Positions 21,655 to 33,085 of a stretch of 64,000 bases of DNA are shown piece by piece. A model generated the notes under the pieces. It worked only from the letters and a program-made list of their open reading frames with translations. It was not told the DNA's origin and searched no databases. Every line of letters begins with the position of its first letter. The first letter of the stretch is position 1. A program made the translations under genes and the position numbers. Origin of the DNA: Alligator mississippiensis. Lineage: Eukaryota; Chordata; Crocodylia; Alligatoridae. The stretch is taken from assembly GCF_030867095.1 (NCBI RefSeq), contig NC_081830.1:36811832-36875831 (forward strand), in the 5' to 3' direction.

Positions 21655-23645
21655 AGTAGCAGAAGGGTCAAACACTCCTCTTGGCTAAGCAGGGAAGTTG
21701 CAGCCTTCCTACAGAAAAAGAAAATAGACATACAAACAATGGAAGCTTGGGACAGCCTCTAAGAAAGACTACTTGACAATGGCCTGCACTTGTAGAAAAC
21801 AGATTAGGCAAGCTAAGGCAGAAACTGAACTAAAACTAGCTACAAGAATCAAGGACAACAAGAAGTCCTTCTTTAGCTACATAGGGAGTAAAAGGAAAAC
21901 TAATGGGAGTGAGGGGCTGCTGCTCAGTGCCTCAGGAGACCTGGTCACTACCACTCAGGAAAAATCAGAACTCCTAAATGACTACTTTGCCTTGGCCTTT
22001 CACAAGACCAAGGGGAACAACATGCCAGGTAGGGCACAGAGCAAGCAGGGCAGGACTGACACCATTCCCACCATTGACATAGAACTGGTGTACAATCAAT
22101 TAAAGACATTAGACGTATATAAATCAGCAGGACCCAATGAACTCCACCCAAGAGTTCTGCACGTGTTGGCCGAAGTAATCACAGAGCCCCTGGCAAAGAT
22201 CTTTAAAAAATCATGGGCCTCTGGAGAAATCCCAGGGGACTGCAAGAGGGCCAATGTTGTGCCCATCTTCAAGAAGGGGAAGCACGAACACCCAGGAAAC
22301 TACAGGCCAATTAGGTTAACTTCTATTCCAGGGAAAATCCTAGAAACATTCAAAGAGGCTATGTGTGACAAACTTGCAGAAGGCATGATACCGAATGACA
22401 GCCAGCATGGCTTCGTTGCAGGCAGGTCTTGTCTGACCAACCTCATTTCTTTCTGTGATCAAGTGTCTCATCACCTGGATGAGAGAAAAGCTGTTGACAT
22501 CATATACCTCAACTTCCAGAAATCCTTTGACCGTATCCCATAAGGAACTGATCAGAAAACTAGAAGATATTGAGCTCAACTGCAGGACCATCAAGTGGGT
22601 GCAAAACTGGTTGCAGGGTAGGACACAGACAGTCCAAGTGAATGGATCAGCGTTGTCCTGGCGAGATGTGGGCAGCGGTGTACCCCAGTTGTCAGTACGT
22701 GGCCCAGTGCTTTTCAATATCTTCATCAATGACCTGGATGAGGGGGTGAAAAGCCCATTGGCCAAGTTCATGGACGACACCAAGATACGGGGTTGTGCAG
22801 ACACACCCGCAGATAGGCTGCAGATACAAGCAGATCTAGGCAGGCTGGTATGTTGGGCAGAATGCAACCAGATGAAGTTCAACATAGAGAAATGTAAAGT
22901 GTTGCATCTGGGAAGGAAGAACCCCCAGCACACCTACAGGCTTGGCATCGCTAACCTAACCAATGCTACAGTGAAAGGGATCTGGGGGTAACAATAGACG
23001 CCAGCATGAATGTGCCAGCAATGCGACACAGTAGCTGCTAGGGCCAATAAAACTCCGGCATACATCAATCGATGCATCTCCAGTAAATCCAAAGAAGTGA
23101 TTCTCCCACTTTACTCAACATTGTCAGCCACAGCTTGAGTACTGTGTCCAGTTCTGGGTGTCACACTTCAACAAGGGCGTACTAAAGCTCAAGAGGGTCC
23201 AGAGAAGGGCCACCCGCAAGATCAGGGACTTGCATGGCAAGCCATACAAGGAGAGGCTGAGGGATCTCACTCTTCAGCCTAAAGAAAAGAAGGCTGAGAG
23301 GGGACCTGATTGTGGCTTACCGCTATATCAGAGACATACATCAGGGACTCAGTGAACAACTGTTCACCAGGGCACCCTGGGGGAAACCTAGAAACAACAG
23401 CCACAAACTCCTGGAAGACAGTTTCAGGCTGAACATTAGGAAAAACTTATTTACAACTAGAGTGTCCAGACTGTGGAACAAGCTCCCCCCAAAGGTGGTG
23501 CAATCATCTACCCTAGAGGCGTTCAAGTGAAGACTGGCCGGTCACCTGGCTGGGGTCATCTGACCCAGATGTCTTTCCTGCTCATGCAGGGGGCTGGACC
23601 CAATGATCCTTCAGGGTCCCTTCCAGCCCTATGATTTTACAATTT
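21655..23645 (+). mobile_element. CR1 LINE, 5'-truncated, older copy with broken ORF2
   Basis: ORF2 fragments are clear. An open run at 21773-22540 carries GPNELHPRVLHVLAEVI, ANVVPIFKKGKHEHPGNYRP and HGFVAGRSCLTNLISF (reverse transcriptase fingers/palm), but the later RT block is in another frame from about 22455 (NGSALSWRDVGSGVP, FNIFINDLDEGV, FMDDTK where FADD is usual). Further frame breaks lie near 22985 and 23130. The C-terminal ORF2 block (KRVQRRATRKIRDL) and a 3'UTR ending ATGATTTTACAATTTTA follow. Autonomous movement is not possible. Confidence 0.93.
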
Positions 23646-23977
23646 TACCCTCCAGAGTAAGGTGAGTATAGGGCACCTCTGAACCCTAGCCCTCAGAGCC
23701 TTGTGGGTACTCCTTGGTTGAAGCAAGACTAAAGGACATCACCCTGGCAGAAATGCATCCTCACTGAGGTGTTAGGCAGTCAGAAGCAGCTCTAATCTGC
23801 TGCTTTCTGGCAGAACCTACAACCATTGAGACCCTGAATGTCTGAACTCAGTCTGGTCTCTGGACTCTGTCTCAGTGGTGTAAAGGGGAGCTGGTAGATC
23901 TAGGACAGATTCCACTCTTCCATACTCTTGCCCCAGACCATTAAAGGTCTTGGTGTGATGGTCACAGGACTTCGTAA

Positions 23978-25507
23978 GGGGATGAGCTCCATCAGAGGGT
24001 GCTGAAGGCACTGGCCGACATCATTGCAGAGCCACTGGCGGGAATATTTGAAAGCTCGTGGCGCACGGGCCAAGTCCCGGAGGACTGGAAAAGGGCCAAC
24101 GTGGTCCCCATTTTCAAAAAGGGGAGGAAGGAGGACCCGGGCAACTATAGGCCAGTCAGTCTCACCTCCATCCTTGGCAAAGTCTTTGAAAAAATTATCA
24201 AGGCTCACATTTGTGAGAGCCCGGCAGGACAAATTATGCTGAGGGGAAACCAGCACAGGTTCGTGGCAGGCAGATCGTGCCTGACCAATCTAGTCTCTTT
24301 TTATGACCAGGTTACAAAACGCCTGGACACAGGAGGAGGGGTGGATGTCGTATACTTAGACTTCAGGAAGGCCTTCGATACAGTATCCCACCCCATACTG
24401 GTGAACAAGTTAAGAGGCTGTGACTTGGATGACTACACAGTCTGGTGGGTGGCGAATTGGCTAGAGGGTCGCACCCAGAGAGTCGTGGTGGATGGGTCGG
24501 TTTCGACCTGGAAGGGTGTGGGCAGTGGGGTCCCGCAGGGCTCGGTCCTTGGACCAATACTCTTTAATGTCTTCATCAGTGACTTGGACGAGGGAGTCAA
24601 ATGTACTCTGTCCAAGTTTGCAGATGACACAAAGCTATGGGGAGATGTGGACACGCCGGAGGGCAGGGAACAGCTGCAGGTGGACCTGGACAGGTTGGAC
24701 AAGTGGGCAGAAAACAACAGAATGCAATTCAACAAGGAGAAATGCAAAGTGCTGCACCTAGGGAGGAAAAATGTCCAGCACACCTACAGCCTAGGAAATG
24801 ACCTGCTGGGTGGCACGGAAGTGGAAAGGGATCTTGGAGTCCTAGTGGACTCCAAGATGAACATGAGTCGGCGGTGTGACGAAGCCATCAAAAAAGTCAA
24901 TGGCACTTTATTGTGCATCAGCAGATGCATGATGAATAGGTCCAAGGAGGTAATACCTCCCCTCTATTGGGCGCTGGTCAGACCGCAGTTGGAGTACTGC
25001 GTGCAATTCTGGGCGCCACACTTCAAGAAGGATGCGGAAAACCTGGAGAGGGTCCAGAGAAGGGCAACTCGTATGGTCAAGGGCTTGCAGACCAAGCCCT
25101 ATGAGGAGAGACTAGAGAAACTGGACCTTTTCAGCCTCCGCAAGAGAAGGTTGAGAGGCGACCTTGTGGCTGCCTTTAAGTTCATCACGGGGGCACAGAA
25201 GGGAATTGGTGAGTATTTATTCACCAAGGCGCCCCCGGGGGTTACAAGAAATAATGGCCACAAGCTAGCAGACAGCAGATTTAGATTGGACATTAGGAAG
25301 AACTTCTTCACAGTTCGAGTGGCCAAGGTCTGGAACGGGCTCCCAAGGGAGGTGGTGCTCTCCCCTACCCTGGGGGTCTTCAAGAGGAGGTTAGATGAGC
25401 ATCTAGCTGGGGTCATCTAGACCCAGCACTCTTTCCTGCCTATGCAGGGGGTTGGACTCGATGATCTATTGAGGTCCCTTCCGACCCTAACATCTGTGAA
25501 TCTATAA
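23978..25507 (+). mobile_element. CR1 LINE, 5'-truncated, young-looking copy with 473-residue open frame
   Basis: An uninterrupted frame at 23999-25420 covers most of the reverse transcriptase and the ORF2 C-terminus. It has KRANVVPIFKKGRKEDPG, YRPVSLTSILGKVFEK, VDVVYLDFRKAFDTV (first catalytic Asp), GVPQGSVLGPILFNVFI and KFADDTKLWG (catalytic Asp pair). The N-terminal endonuclease is absent because of 5' truncation, so the copy is not autonomous. The 3'UTR (25421-25507) has TGCAGGGGGTTGGACTCGAT and ends ATCTGTGAATCTAT. Intactness suggests a fairly recent insertion. Confidence 0.95.
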
Positions 25508-26660
25508 GGAACCTGAGGCAGCTACCAAGGTGTTCAAGCAGGCATCTTCAGGGGCCTGCTTGCCTCTCTTGAGGAAGGCCCTAGAAAAGGTGGGCCAAAA
25601 AAGCTATGCCTCAAACTCAATCTATCCTGGCCAAAATTAATTCTACACCAGATTCAAGTAAGTTACACCAGCATTGAGCTGTATGTCATTAATCCATTCC
25701 TTTTTAATGCCAGTGTAAAGACTGATTAGACCAGCGTAAACAAGTCAAGTGTCCAAGTCCTTGGGCAAATAATCACAGATGCTTGCCCATGCTACTTTAC
25801 ATAGGGGCTTTCTGAGCAGAGCATTCATAACTGTTAACATTTCTGAAAGAAACCAAGGTTTCTCTTTGGCAGCCAAAGTGGCTGAATTGGGGCTGCTGGC
25901 AAATATTAATGCAACTGTGCAACTGGGGGTCTGAGGAATTTTATGCCAGACATACTTGGCAGGTCACATAGTTATAGAAATAGGGCATACAATTATTTGA
26001 ATCCCAATCATGTGACTGTCAGCATGGGGGGCAGTGAGGGGATCACCTGCTGGATTGCAGAAACCTCTGTTCCCTATGCACTGCTTCCACAGGTGCCTAG
26101 AAATGCCCACCTGCTTTTCTGAGTTTCATGGGATCTGTATGCCTGATATCAGGCTTGCTCACCCCTTGCTGAACTCTCCCCACTTGAAGAGCCACCCAGC
26201 ACGTACAGTGTGTGCAGTTTCCTTATACCCTGCTTCTCGTGTTGGGTGCCTCTTAACTGGTATATGCAGCTGAGAGTGGAAGAAGCTCCCCCATCCTCAG
26301 CTGTGCATCCATTTTAAGCTGCACCTGACATTCTCTTAGGAAAGAGCATAGGGGCAGGCAGGTTCAGGACCCAGAGCTGCCTCCAGCCCAATCCCACTAA
26401 CTGAGCAGGGGACAGCTTTGCCCTGGAACCCAGGCTGCCCATGCTGAATCCTGATGTTTAGCTGAGCTTTGGGATTTGACATTGGGCAGCCCCAGTCTTG
26501 GTTCAGACCCAGGGTTATCCTTGGGATCAGACAGGGGAGGGCTGCATTCCTGCCACAGGAGCTGCCCCATGGTCTGAGGCTCACCAAAACCTGGCATCTT
26601 AAAGAGCGGAGGTTGCAGGGCAGGGCTGTTTAATGTGCTGGGTCCTGGCAACCCTGCATC
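25508..26660. other. No gene recognised
   Basis: Mixed-composition DNA between the CR1 copy and the tandem repeat at 26664; short frames only. Confidence 0.55.
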
Positions 26661-26663
26661 TTG

Positions 26664-26725
26664 ATCAGCAGTGGTCAGCATTGGGACCAGGGCAATCAGC
26701 AATGGTCAGCATTGGGACCAGGGTA
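26664..26725. repeat. 31-bp tandem duplication
   Basis: Two adjacent units (26664-26694, 26695-26725) starting ATCAGCARTGGTCAGC, nearly identical. Confidence 0.85.
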
Positions 26726-26759
26726 CACCCATCCAGGTTCCAGACCTGGGGATGCCCAT

Positions 26760-26960
26760 GTCCTGATACTGATAATCAGCTGATTATCATCATTGGGATG
26801 GTCAAGTATACCATGTTCAATTTGTGAAGCCATAAAAACCAACCACAAAGATGTTACACACTTGTTGAGTGGCTGCTTTGCCATTTTATGGCACCATAAA
26901 CAATAATGCACATGTGGCTTGATGCTATTTATGGCATGATTAACATGTTAATTGTGCCAG
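26760..26960. repeat. Palindrome cluster
   Basis: Perfect palindromes GATAATCAGCTGATTATC (26771-26788) and ATTAACATGTTAAT (26939-26952), plus TTTATGG-CA-CCATAAA (26885-26900). Looks like the other fold-back clusters. Confidence 0.55.
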
Positions 26961-27980
26961 AAATGTAATGTGTACCTTGGGCCTGGGATCCTGAGCAGAG
27001 CTGGGGAAATTTTCAAAGTTTTTTTTTTTTTCCCCAAGGGATCTCCAAACCGCCAGAATCAAAAAGCACAAACCCAGCTCTTATCACACAGATCACTTGC
27101 TACGGTTTCCTGGGGTTTCCCCCCTTCTCTAATTTTTTTTTTTGTGGGACAGATCCTTAGCTGGTGTAAACCAGTCATCCCACTTAAAGTCACTTACCTC
27201 AGCTGATGATGGGGCCTCAACTCCACTGGTGCTGAGATACTGCAGTAATAGGGGCTGCATAAAAACCCTATTGCAGGATGACTTGATGCCTCCTGATGAC
27301 AGCCAAGCCTGGCATCCTTATCCTTGTTCCCACCACACTCTCTACTACATTTAATCTTTTTTTAAATGCTTCTCCTTGTTTCTACATCTACATCATTCCC
27401 TTCTCAGGCAGTTTTCTCTCCTCCAAGTCAGTCACTCTCCCACTCTCAGCTTCTTTGCTGGCTAGGTTCCTTCTCCCTTCCTCACCTCTGTGCCAGGCTT
27501 TGCCCACCATTAGCTCCCTTCCTTCCATGTCCAGCCTTCTGCCCTCCATTTCTTCTCCTGTGTTGCTCTGTTGGGATGCCAGGGGCAGGTTGTAACTTCT
27601 GCAGCATCCTCCTGACACAGGTCAGAGGAGCACCCGCAGGGAGACCAGGAGACAAGAACGAATGTGAGGGCTTTGCTGATGTGGCCTGGCCTGGCCCTGT
27701 CCCCATCACTGCACATGCCAGCCCTGCCCGGAGGACCGTGCCATACCAGAGTGGTGCCCCACACAGGCCAGTGACTGAGACACCTCATCACTCACAGACC
27801 TCAGAAACACCCCTAAACCACCTCCACCCACCCGCCCAGACCCACAAGCAGCGAGCCAGAGATGCCCTTTAGATGAATTACTTTCCAGCCTCACCAGGGG
27901 ACCTCAGTGACCTCCCCCACATCTCACTCCTGAACGCTGGCTTCAGTGTGGCAGAGCACAGTGCCCAGGGATTTACTCAC

Positions 27981-28090
27981 CGCTTGAGGTGGCGCGCACA
28001 GCTCGCAGGGATTCATCTTGAGTGTGGCTGCACTCCTGCGCTCCCTTGGAGGCTTCACAAAAGGCAAAATTAGCTGCAACCAGGAGGTTT
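27981..28090 (-). promoter_or_regulatory. Candidate non-coding first exon and promoter (possibly NRROS)
   Basis: On the minus strand a CpG-bearing segment ends CCACCTCAAGCG and is followed at 27980 by GTGAGTAAAT, a strong donor. Just upstream (gene sense) are a GA repeat (28089-28111) and two ETS-type GGAA motifs (GCGGAAGG near 28144, ACGGAAAT near 28157). NRROS needs an untranslated 5' exon because its coding exon begins with an acceptor, and mammalian NRROS has its first exon many kb upstream. The link to NRROS is inference. Confidence 0.3.
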
Positions 28091-28111
28091 CTCTCTCTCT
28101 CTCTCTCTCTC
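28089..28111. repeat. (CT)n microsatellite
   Basis: Run of CT dinucleotides beside the candidate exon at 27981-28090. Confidence 0.9.
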
Positions 28112-28854
28112 GCTCACTTAGCACAAGGTTAATTTAGACCTTGCGGAAGGAACCAACGGAAATGGCAGTCACATGGACGCCATGCAAGCCACTTTGCTTA
28201 CTGATCTCAGCACTTACACCAGGGTCACGCACTTGCAAGTCACTCAAGAAACAAAAAGGAACCAAGGGGGGAGGGGATGAGCTGGGCCTGGGGGAGGCTC
28301 TGAACTTCTGCGCTGGTGGCTCTGGGCTCCTCCTGGGGACAGGCTAGCTTCCCCTGCAAGCAGACTGCTCTGGTACTTGCCTCAGGACTCCTCTGCTTGG
28401 TCAAGGTTACAAGGATGCTGGCGAGACACTGGACGCTCAAGCTGGACAGGGCTGACCCAGGGGGCCATGAGCCAATATTGGTTTCCCTCTGCTGTTCAGT
28501 GGGCATTGCTTGGCATGTTATCCTCTTCAAGCCCTGCTCTGCAGGCAGACTGGTTACCTGCCTCACAGGTGTCCATCACTACCCACCTAAATGCTTCACA
28601 AATATGACCGCATTTGTCACTGCAGCACTCCAGGGAAACAACGGGCCACCACCATCCTCCTTGAACTGACTGAGGTGCAAAGGGATTAAGGTGGGAAAAC
28701 CTGCACCAGTATTAGGCATCTCAAAATGCTCACTTCAGACCCGGCTTTTTCAGTGTCCTTATAGCATCTTATCTGCTCCAAGCACAGCTGCCTGTGTGAC
28801 CATGAGTGCTTAGCACTTCTGCAAATCAGACCCCACAGTTTCAAGTCAGACGTT

Positions 28855-28965
28855 CAGTAAATGAGGAACACGCAGTCAGCAGCCACCTGTGCAGAGCTTG
28901 GTGTAGGTGACTTGCCCGGCATCATAAAGGAGCTCTGCAGCAGAGGCAGGGGTTGGCTCCCACTT
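28855..28965 (+). mobile_element. MIR-type SINE fragment
   Basis: GGTGACTTGCCCGGCATCAT followed by GCAGCAGAGGCAGGGGTTGG matches the MIR core order (GTGACTTGCCCAAGGTCACA, then GGCAGAGCCGGGATT). Old copy. Confidence 0.6.
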
Positions 28966-29184
28966 GTTCAGCTTGCTTAATTGTGAGATCACCCTCTCCC
29001 TCTCTGCAGTGCCCAGCCCCATTTACTGCACACCTTCCAGCTTTGGCAACAAAAGAAATAGAGGATCCTATGAGCAACTGTTCCTCTCACCTGATTTGTC
29101 CTCCAGACAGGTCCATCCCGAATGAGACAGGGGTCACATGAAAAACTAGTCTGCTGTCATACGGTTAAGGATTCTCTCCTAATG

Positions 29185-29472
29185 CAGGGCTGTCAAACAT
29201 ATAGCCCACAGGCAGGATCCTGCCCCAGGGGCTCCTGAAGGGGTCAAGAATTCAGAGGCAGGGCCAAGGGGGGAGAGGAAGGGGAACACTGCCAAATTCC
29301 AGGGTATGAAACCCTACTGGGCATGTGTTTCAGCAGCAGCAGGGTCAGCAACAGCTGTGTTAACCCCCATGGCTCCCCCATGGCATCCCGCCACTGCCAC
29401 TGCTTGCCATGCACTGGAGGTGGGTCCAGATCTAGCCTTCAAGTGAGTCCCGTGGTCCAGACCTAGCCCAGA
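29185..29472. mobile_element. hAT-type element, right end unclear
   Basis: Left end CAGGGCTGTCAAACATATAG and the following GCCCACAGGCAGGATCCTGC are typical of a reptile hAT family. The matching right end and target duplication are not visible. Confidence 0.5.
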
Positions 29473-30409
29473 GCACAAATATTCTTGGCTCCTCTATCTT
29501 AATGTATATACACAAGGGCAGGGGAAACACCATGCATCTGGGTCCAAGAAGGCAGTTTTCCTTAAGCCTCCTGGGACTAACTGTTCTTCTGGAGTGGTTT
29601 AGTAGCCTCTGAGTGTTGGGGCTTAATGCCCATTTAATGGAAATGGGAGGCTTCTCCCTAGCTTGTTCCTGCGACCATATGGCTGAGGGCAGGCAAAACT
29701 TGGGGGCATCCGAACCCCAAGCCTCCAGGATTGGGCCTGAACATAGGATGCCTGCCAAAAGACTTTGGAAGTATCTGAAGCCCCTGGTGGGGGTGGAGGA
29801 TGTTTGCCGGTTGTACAGCCACTTATGGTTCTGGACTGACTCAAAGATTTGGACTCGATTTGGCTTGGAACAAAACACATTTCTTGAAAAAAAAAGTATA
29901 TGCACTAAGTGGGCACATGAATGTTGCACGAGCAACCTTAATTCTGGCATTTCTACATTTCTAGTTTCTGAGCTCTGGACTTTGCAACCTTTACAACCCT
30001 CTTTTAGTGCAGTGTGTGCATGTCAGAGATGTCCTGGTACTTAGGAAGCAGACTGAAAAAACAGAAATCCCAGCATACTGCATCTCATTTTTATCCCTGT
30101 GAGTCAGCAGCAGGGTTGGGACCTTTAGATATAATGCGCCCCCCTCCTCCCCCCACACACACACCTTCAACCTGTCTCTGGCTCCTCCCCCATTTTCTTC
30201 ACTCACCAATTCCAGCCTCCACACCTCCAAATTCTCACCCCTGTTTCAGGGCTCACTGCAAGGACTGGTCCAAGTTAACACATGGGCATCACTGCAGTCC
30301 AGCTGGCCCTGCTCTGTGTGGGTGTGAAGCAAGAGCGACCATGTTGAAACACCATTCCCTCACTTTAGCAGAGCAATTGCATTAGCAATGGATGGGTCAC
30401 TAACTCAGG

Positions 30410-30582
30410 GTGAAGTTACACATTACACTTACACCATACTAAGGGCACTTAAAACATGAGCATCTTCATGTTAAAGCTTGTTAACTCATGCTAAGCACTC
30501 TCTGAACCTCTCAAAGTGGCACCACTTCAGACAAGGGTTAACTCTGGGCTGTACTACCTAGCTTGTGCTAGGGTAACTTCAG
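30410..30582. repeat. Palindromic fold-back element
   Basis: Ends GTGAAGTTACAC and (minus strand) CTGAAGTTACCC are inverted. An imperfect 34-bp palindrome centred on AAGCTT lies at 30459-30492. Confidence 0.5.
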
Positions 30583-30956
30583 TCTACTCCACAGAGACAA
30601 AACAAGCAATTTGCAGTCCTCCAACATCTCAGGATGTACTACTTCCAAGACATCCCCCCACCCCCAAGTGGGAATAGAGCTCAGGTGTCCTGGCTCCTAG
30701 CCATGCCCCTGCTTGCCAGCTCTCTAGAGGCAAGTCAGAGCACAAGCAAAAAATGGTGTTAACCATTAACTTGCAACTGCTCGTAGCATGTTCTAAATTT
30801 AATGCCACTTATATTCCACAAATTTTGTATGGACTAAGTAACATTTAGCTTCACCCTCAATCTGCTGCATGTCCAACCCATTACTAGCTGAACTTAAACT
30901 TGAGCCAAGTCAAAGCACACTTAACTTGGCCAAGTTTTATCCAAGCCCAAGTTTTA

Positions 30957-31010
30957 GGAATCATAAGAAAGTAAAATTGGAAGGGACCTCAAAGTCATCC
31001 AGTCCCAGTT
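30957..31010 (-). mobile_element. CR1 LINE 3' terminus
   Basis: Plus strand GTAAAATTGGAAGGGACCTC then TCATCCAGTCCCAG: minus-strand CR1 end. Confidence 0.7.
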
Positions 31011-31417
31011 TCTACTTCCAGGTCCTCACCCAACCCCAGTTCTCCCTCAAGATCCTAGCTCCTGGAGTACTTTGGCTAAGGTTATAAATTTGCTGTAGCA
31101 TGACAGACTTGGTGCTTGTAAAATCTACTCTGTTATGTCAGCACCGTACATATCCAGACCACTAAATAATGGATGTGCTGATGGTGTTGTCAAAGCTGGG
31201 AAACCAGTTCAGCCAAGTTTGTCCAGCAGGGAGGGATTTGGAACAATAGAAAAATTCCTCAGCAGCAGCAGAAAGGAACCAGGCAACAAGGATAGGATAT
31301 ATAAACTCAACAGACTCCAAAACAAAGAGCAGGGGGGAGGATTACATGAAGAGCGTGCTTTCATAACTGAGGGACTTGTAAAGGTTAAAGGAAATAGATT
31401 TGGAGAAGGGCAAGAGA

Positions 31418-31750
31418 TGTGTTTATACATGTGGTCCAGGAGTTGGGAGGGTGGGGGAAAAGCACTTCAATTAGAGCAGCTCCAAGAGCCACTGCAATTA
31501 AAGCATCCGCAGTGTCAGTGTCCCCACGCTGAAAAATGGTGGCGGGGGCACTTTAACTGAAACTCATCAAACGAGCCATAATTAAAGCACCCCCGCCACC
31601 ATTTTCAGCACAGGGACACTGATGCACGTGACGCTGAAGTCTGCTGGAGCACAGTGATCACCACACTCCAGCAGACTCGATTAATCAAGTCTGCTCTGAC
31701 ACGGTGTAACTACAGCGCATCGGAGCAGCCTCACTGCATGTGTATTTGTG
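31418..31750. repeat. Palindrome-rich fold-back element
   Basis: Arms 31515-31556 and 31581-31622 pair over about 42 bp with few mismatches (GAAAATGGTGGCGGGGGC core). A second hairpin spans 31638-31677 (AGTCTGCTGGAG arms). Edges carry TATACATGTGG and (inverted) TACACATGCAG. Confidence 0.6.
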
Positions 31751-32990
31751 CCCCAAGAGAGGCCATGTACACGATGAGGTTCTGGATTCTTTAGAGGATT
31801 CTGCCAAAGACTCCCCAGAGAGGTGAGTAAATGGAGGCAGAGAAATGAATGTGCATACAAGTGTTTATTATTTCATACACATCTTTGAGTTTCTTATGCA
31901 AGCTAAGTAGAATCTTGTGTTAGGATCTTCAGCAAAGTCTGGGTGCTGCACCCACCACCTGCCATCATAGACTTCAACTGCAAGCCCACCCCACCCACCC
32001 GGCTGCACTGTGGCACAGGGTGTGCTTCACACTGCTGGAGAGTCTGGGGCATCAGCAGTGGTTTGGGTGCCCTAGGGCAGCCAGACCATAGGGCCCCATG
32101 TCCACTATGGGTAGCAGAGACAGATCACCTGCACCAGAGAGACCAAGGGAAGGAACAGTAGCTGCCACCCACCTGGGTCCAGGGAAGCACACAGGACTAA
32201 AACTGGGAACCAGCACAGTAGGCTTGCAAGTGTCCACCAGGAGGAGCTCTACAATGGCTGTGACATTCAGTCTCCCACCTGCCAGGAAAGGGCCCTAAAC
32301 ACTGAGCAATATAGTCAGCCTCTCTCTCCAGATCAGTGAATATTTCATTATTAATTAATAAAATGCCACAGCTGTACCAGGAGGGGCTGAAATGATACCC
32401 ACCCCAATTTAGCCAGTCATCAACACGCTGCCTGGGAAGTGCAAGGTTCATATCTCTTGGTCTTCCTTTTCTGAGGCAACTGCCATGACCAAGCAGGGTC
32501 TTGGTCTTCCTCATTTGAGGTGACAGCACTGACCACCAGGCTCCTGGCTATTTTGGGATCCCTCTGCTCATTATATGACCAGAAGTTCTACTCTGGACCA
32601 GAAAAGCCCTTCTCAGGAAAACTGCTCTTGAAACTGGCCCATTGCCATGAGGAGTTTGGGTTTTGACAAACTTGGCATTTCCCTAAAACATATTATAAAA
32701 AAAAAAAATCCTGACCAGTTCTAATTCTAAAAACAAGAGTCATAAGAGTGAGGTTACAAAGATGACTCCTTCCACCCTATAGTGAGCAGGACCTACATTG
32801 CTACAAGGGCTTGTAAACTGGTGTTGTATGCCAAACTTCAGTTCTGTAATGGGTATAGATTGGTTTCTACTTTTACTGGTGTAAGTGACTTGAGTGTCTG
32901 TACCTGGCCTAGCTGACTGCTTTCATTTATAAGGAGTTAAACACAAATAACTGTTTTGTTCCTCATACTTAGCTTAGCTTGCGACTGCTT
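31751..32990. other. No gene recognised
   Basis: No coding similarity or clear repeat; a short poly-A run lies at about 32697-32708. Confidence 0.5.
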
Positions 32991-32997
32991 CTTTCCA

Positions 32998-33085
32998 AGT
33001 CCTGCAGAAGGACACTTTGTGCCCAGAAGCTTGTCCAGCATATCTCTCTCAATTCTACAGCTGATCTAATTCAAGATAACACAAA
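32998..33085 (+). mobile_element. Penelope-like element tail
   Basis: CAGAAGGACACTTTGTGCCC then AGAAGCTTGTC matches the reptile tail CTGAAGAAGG...GCCCGAAAGCTTG, a hammerhead-type layout. Then CTGATCTAATTCAAGATAAC resembles TTGGTCTAATAAAAGATATC. Short old fragment. Confidence 0.5.
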
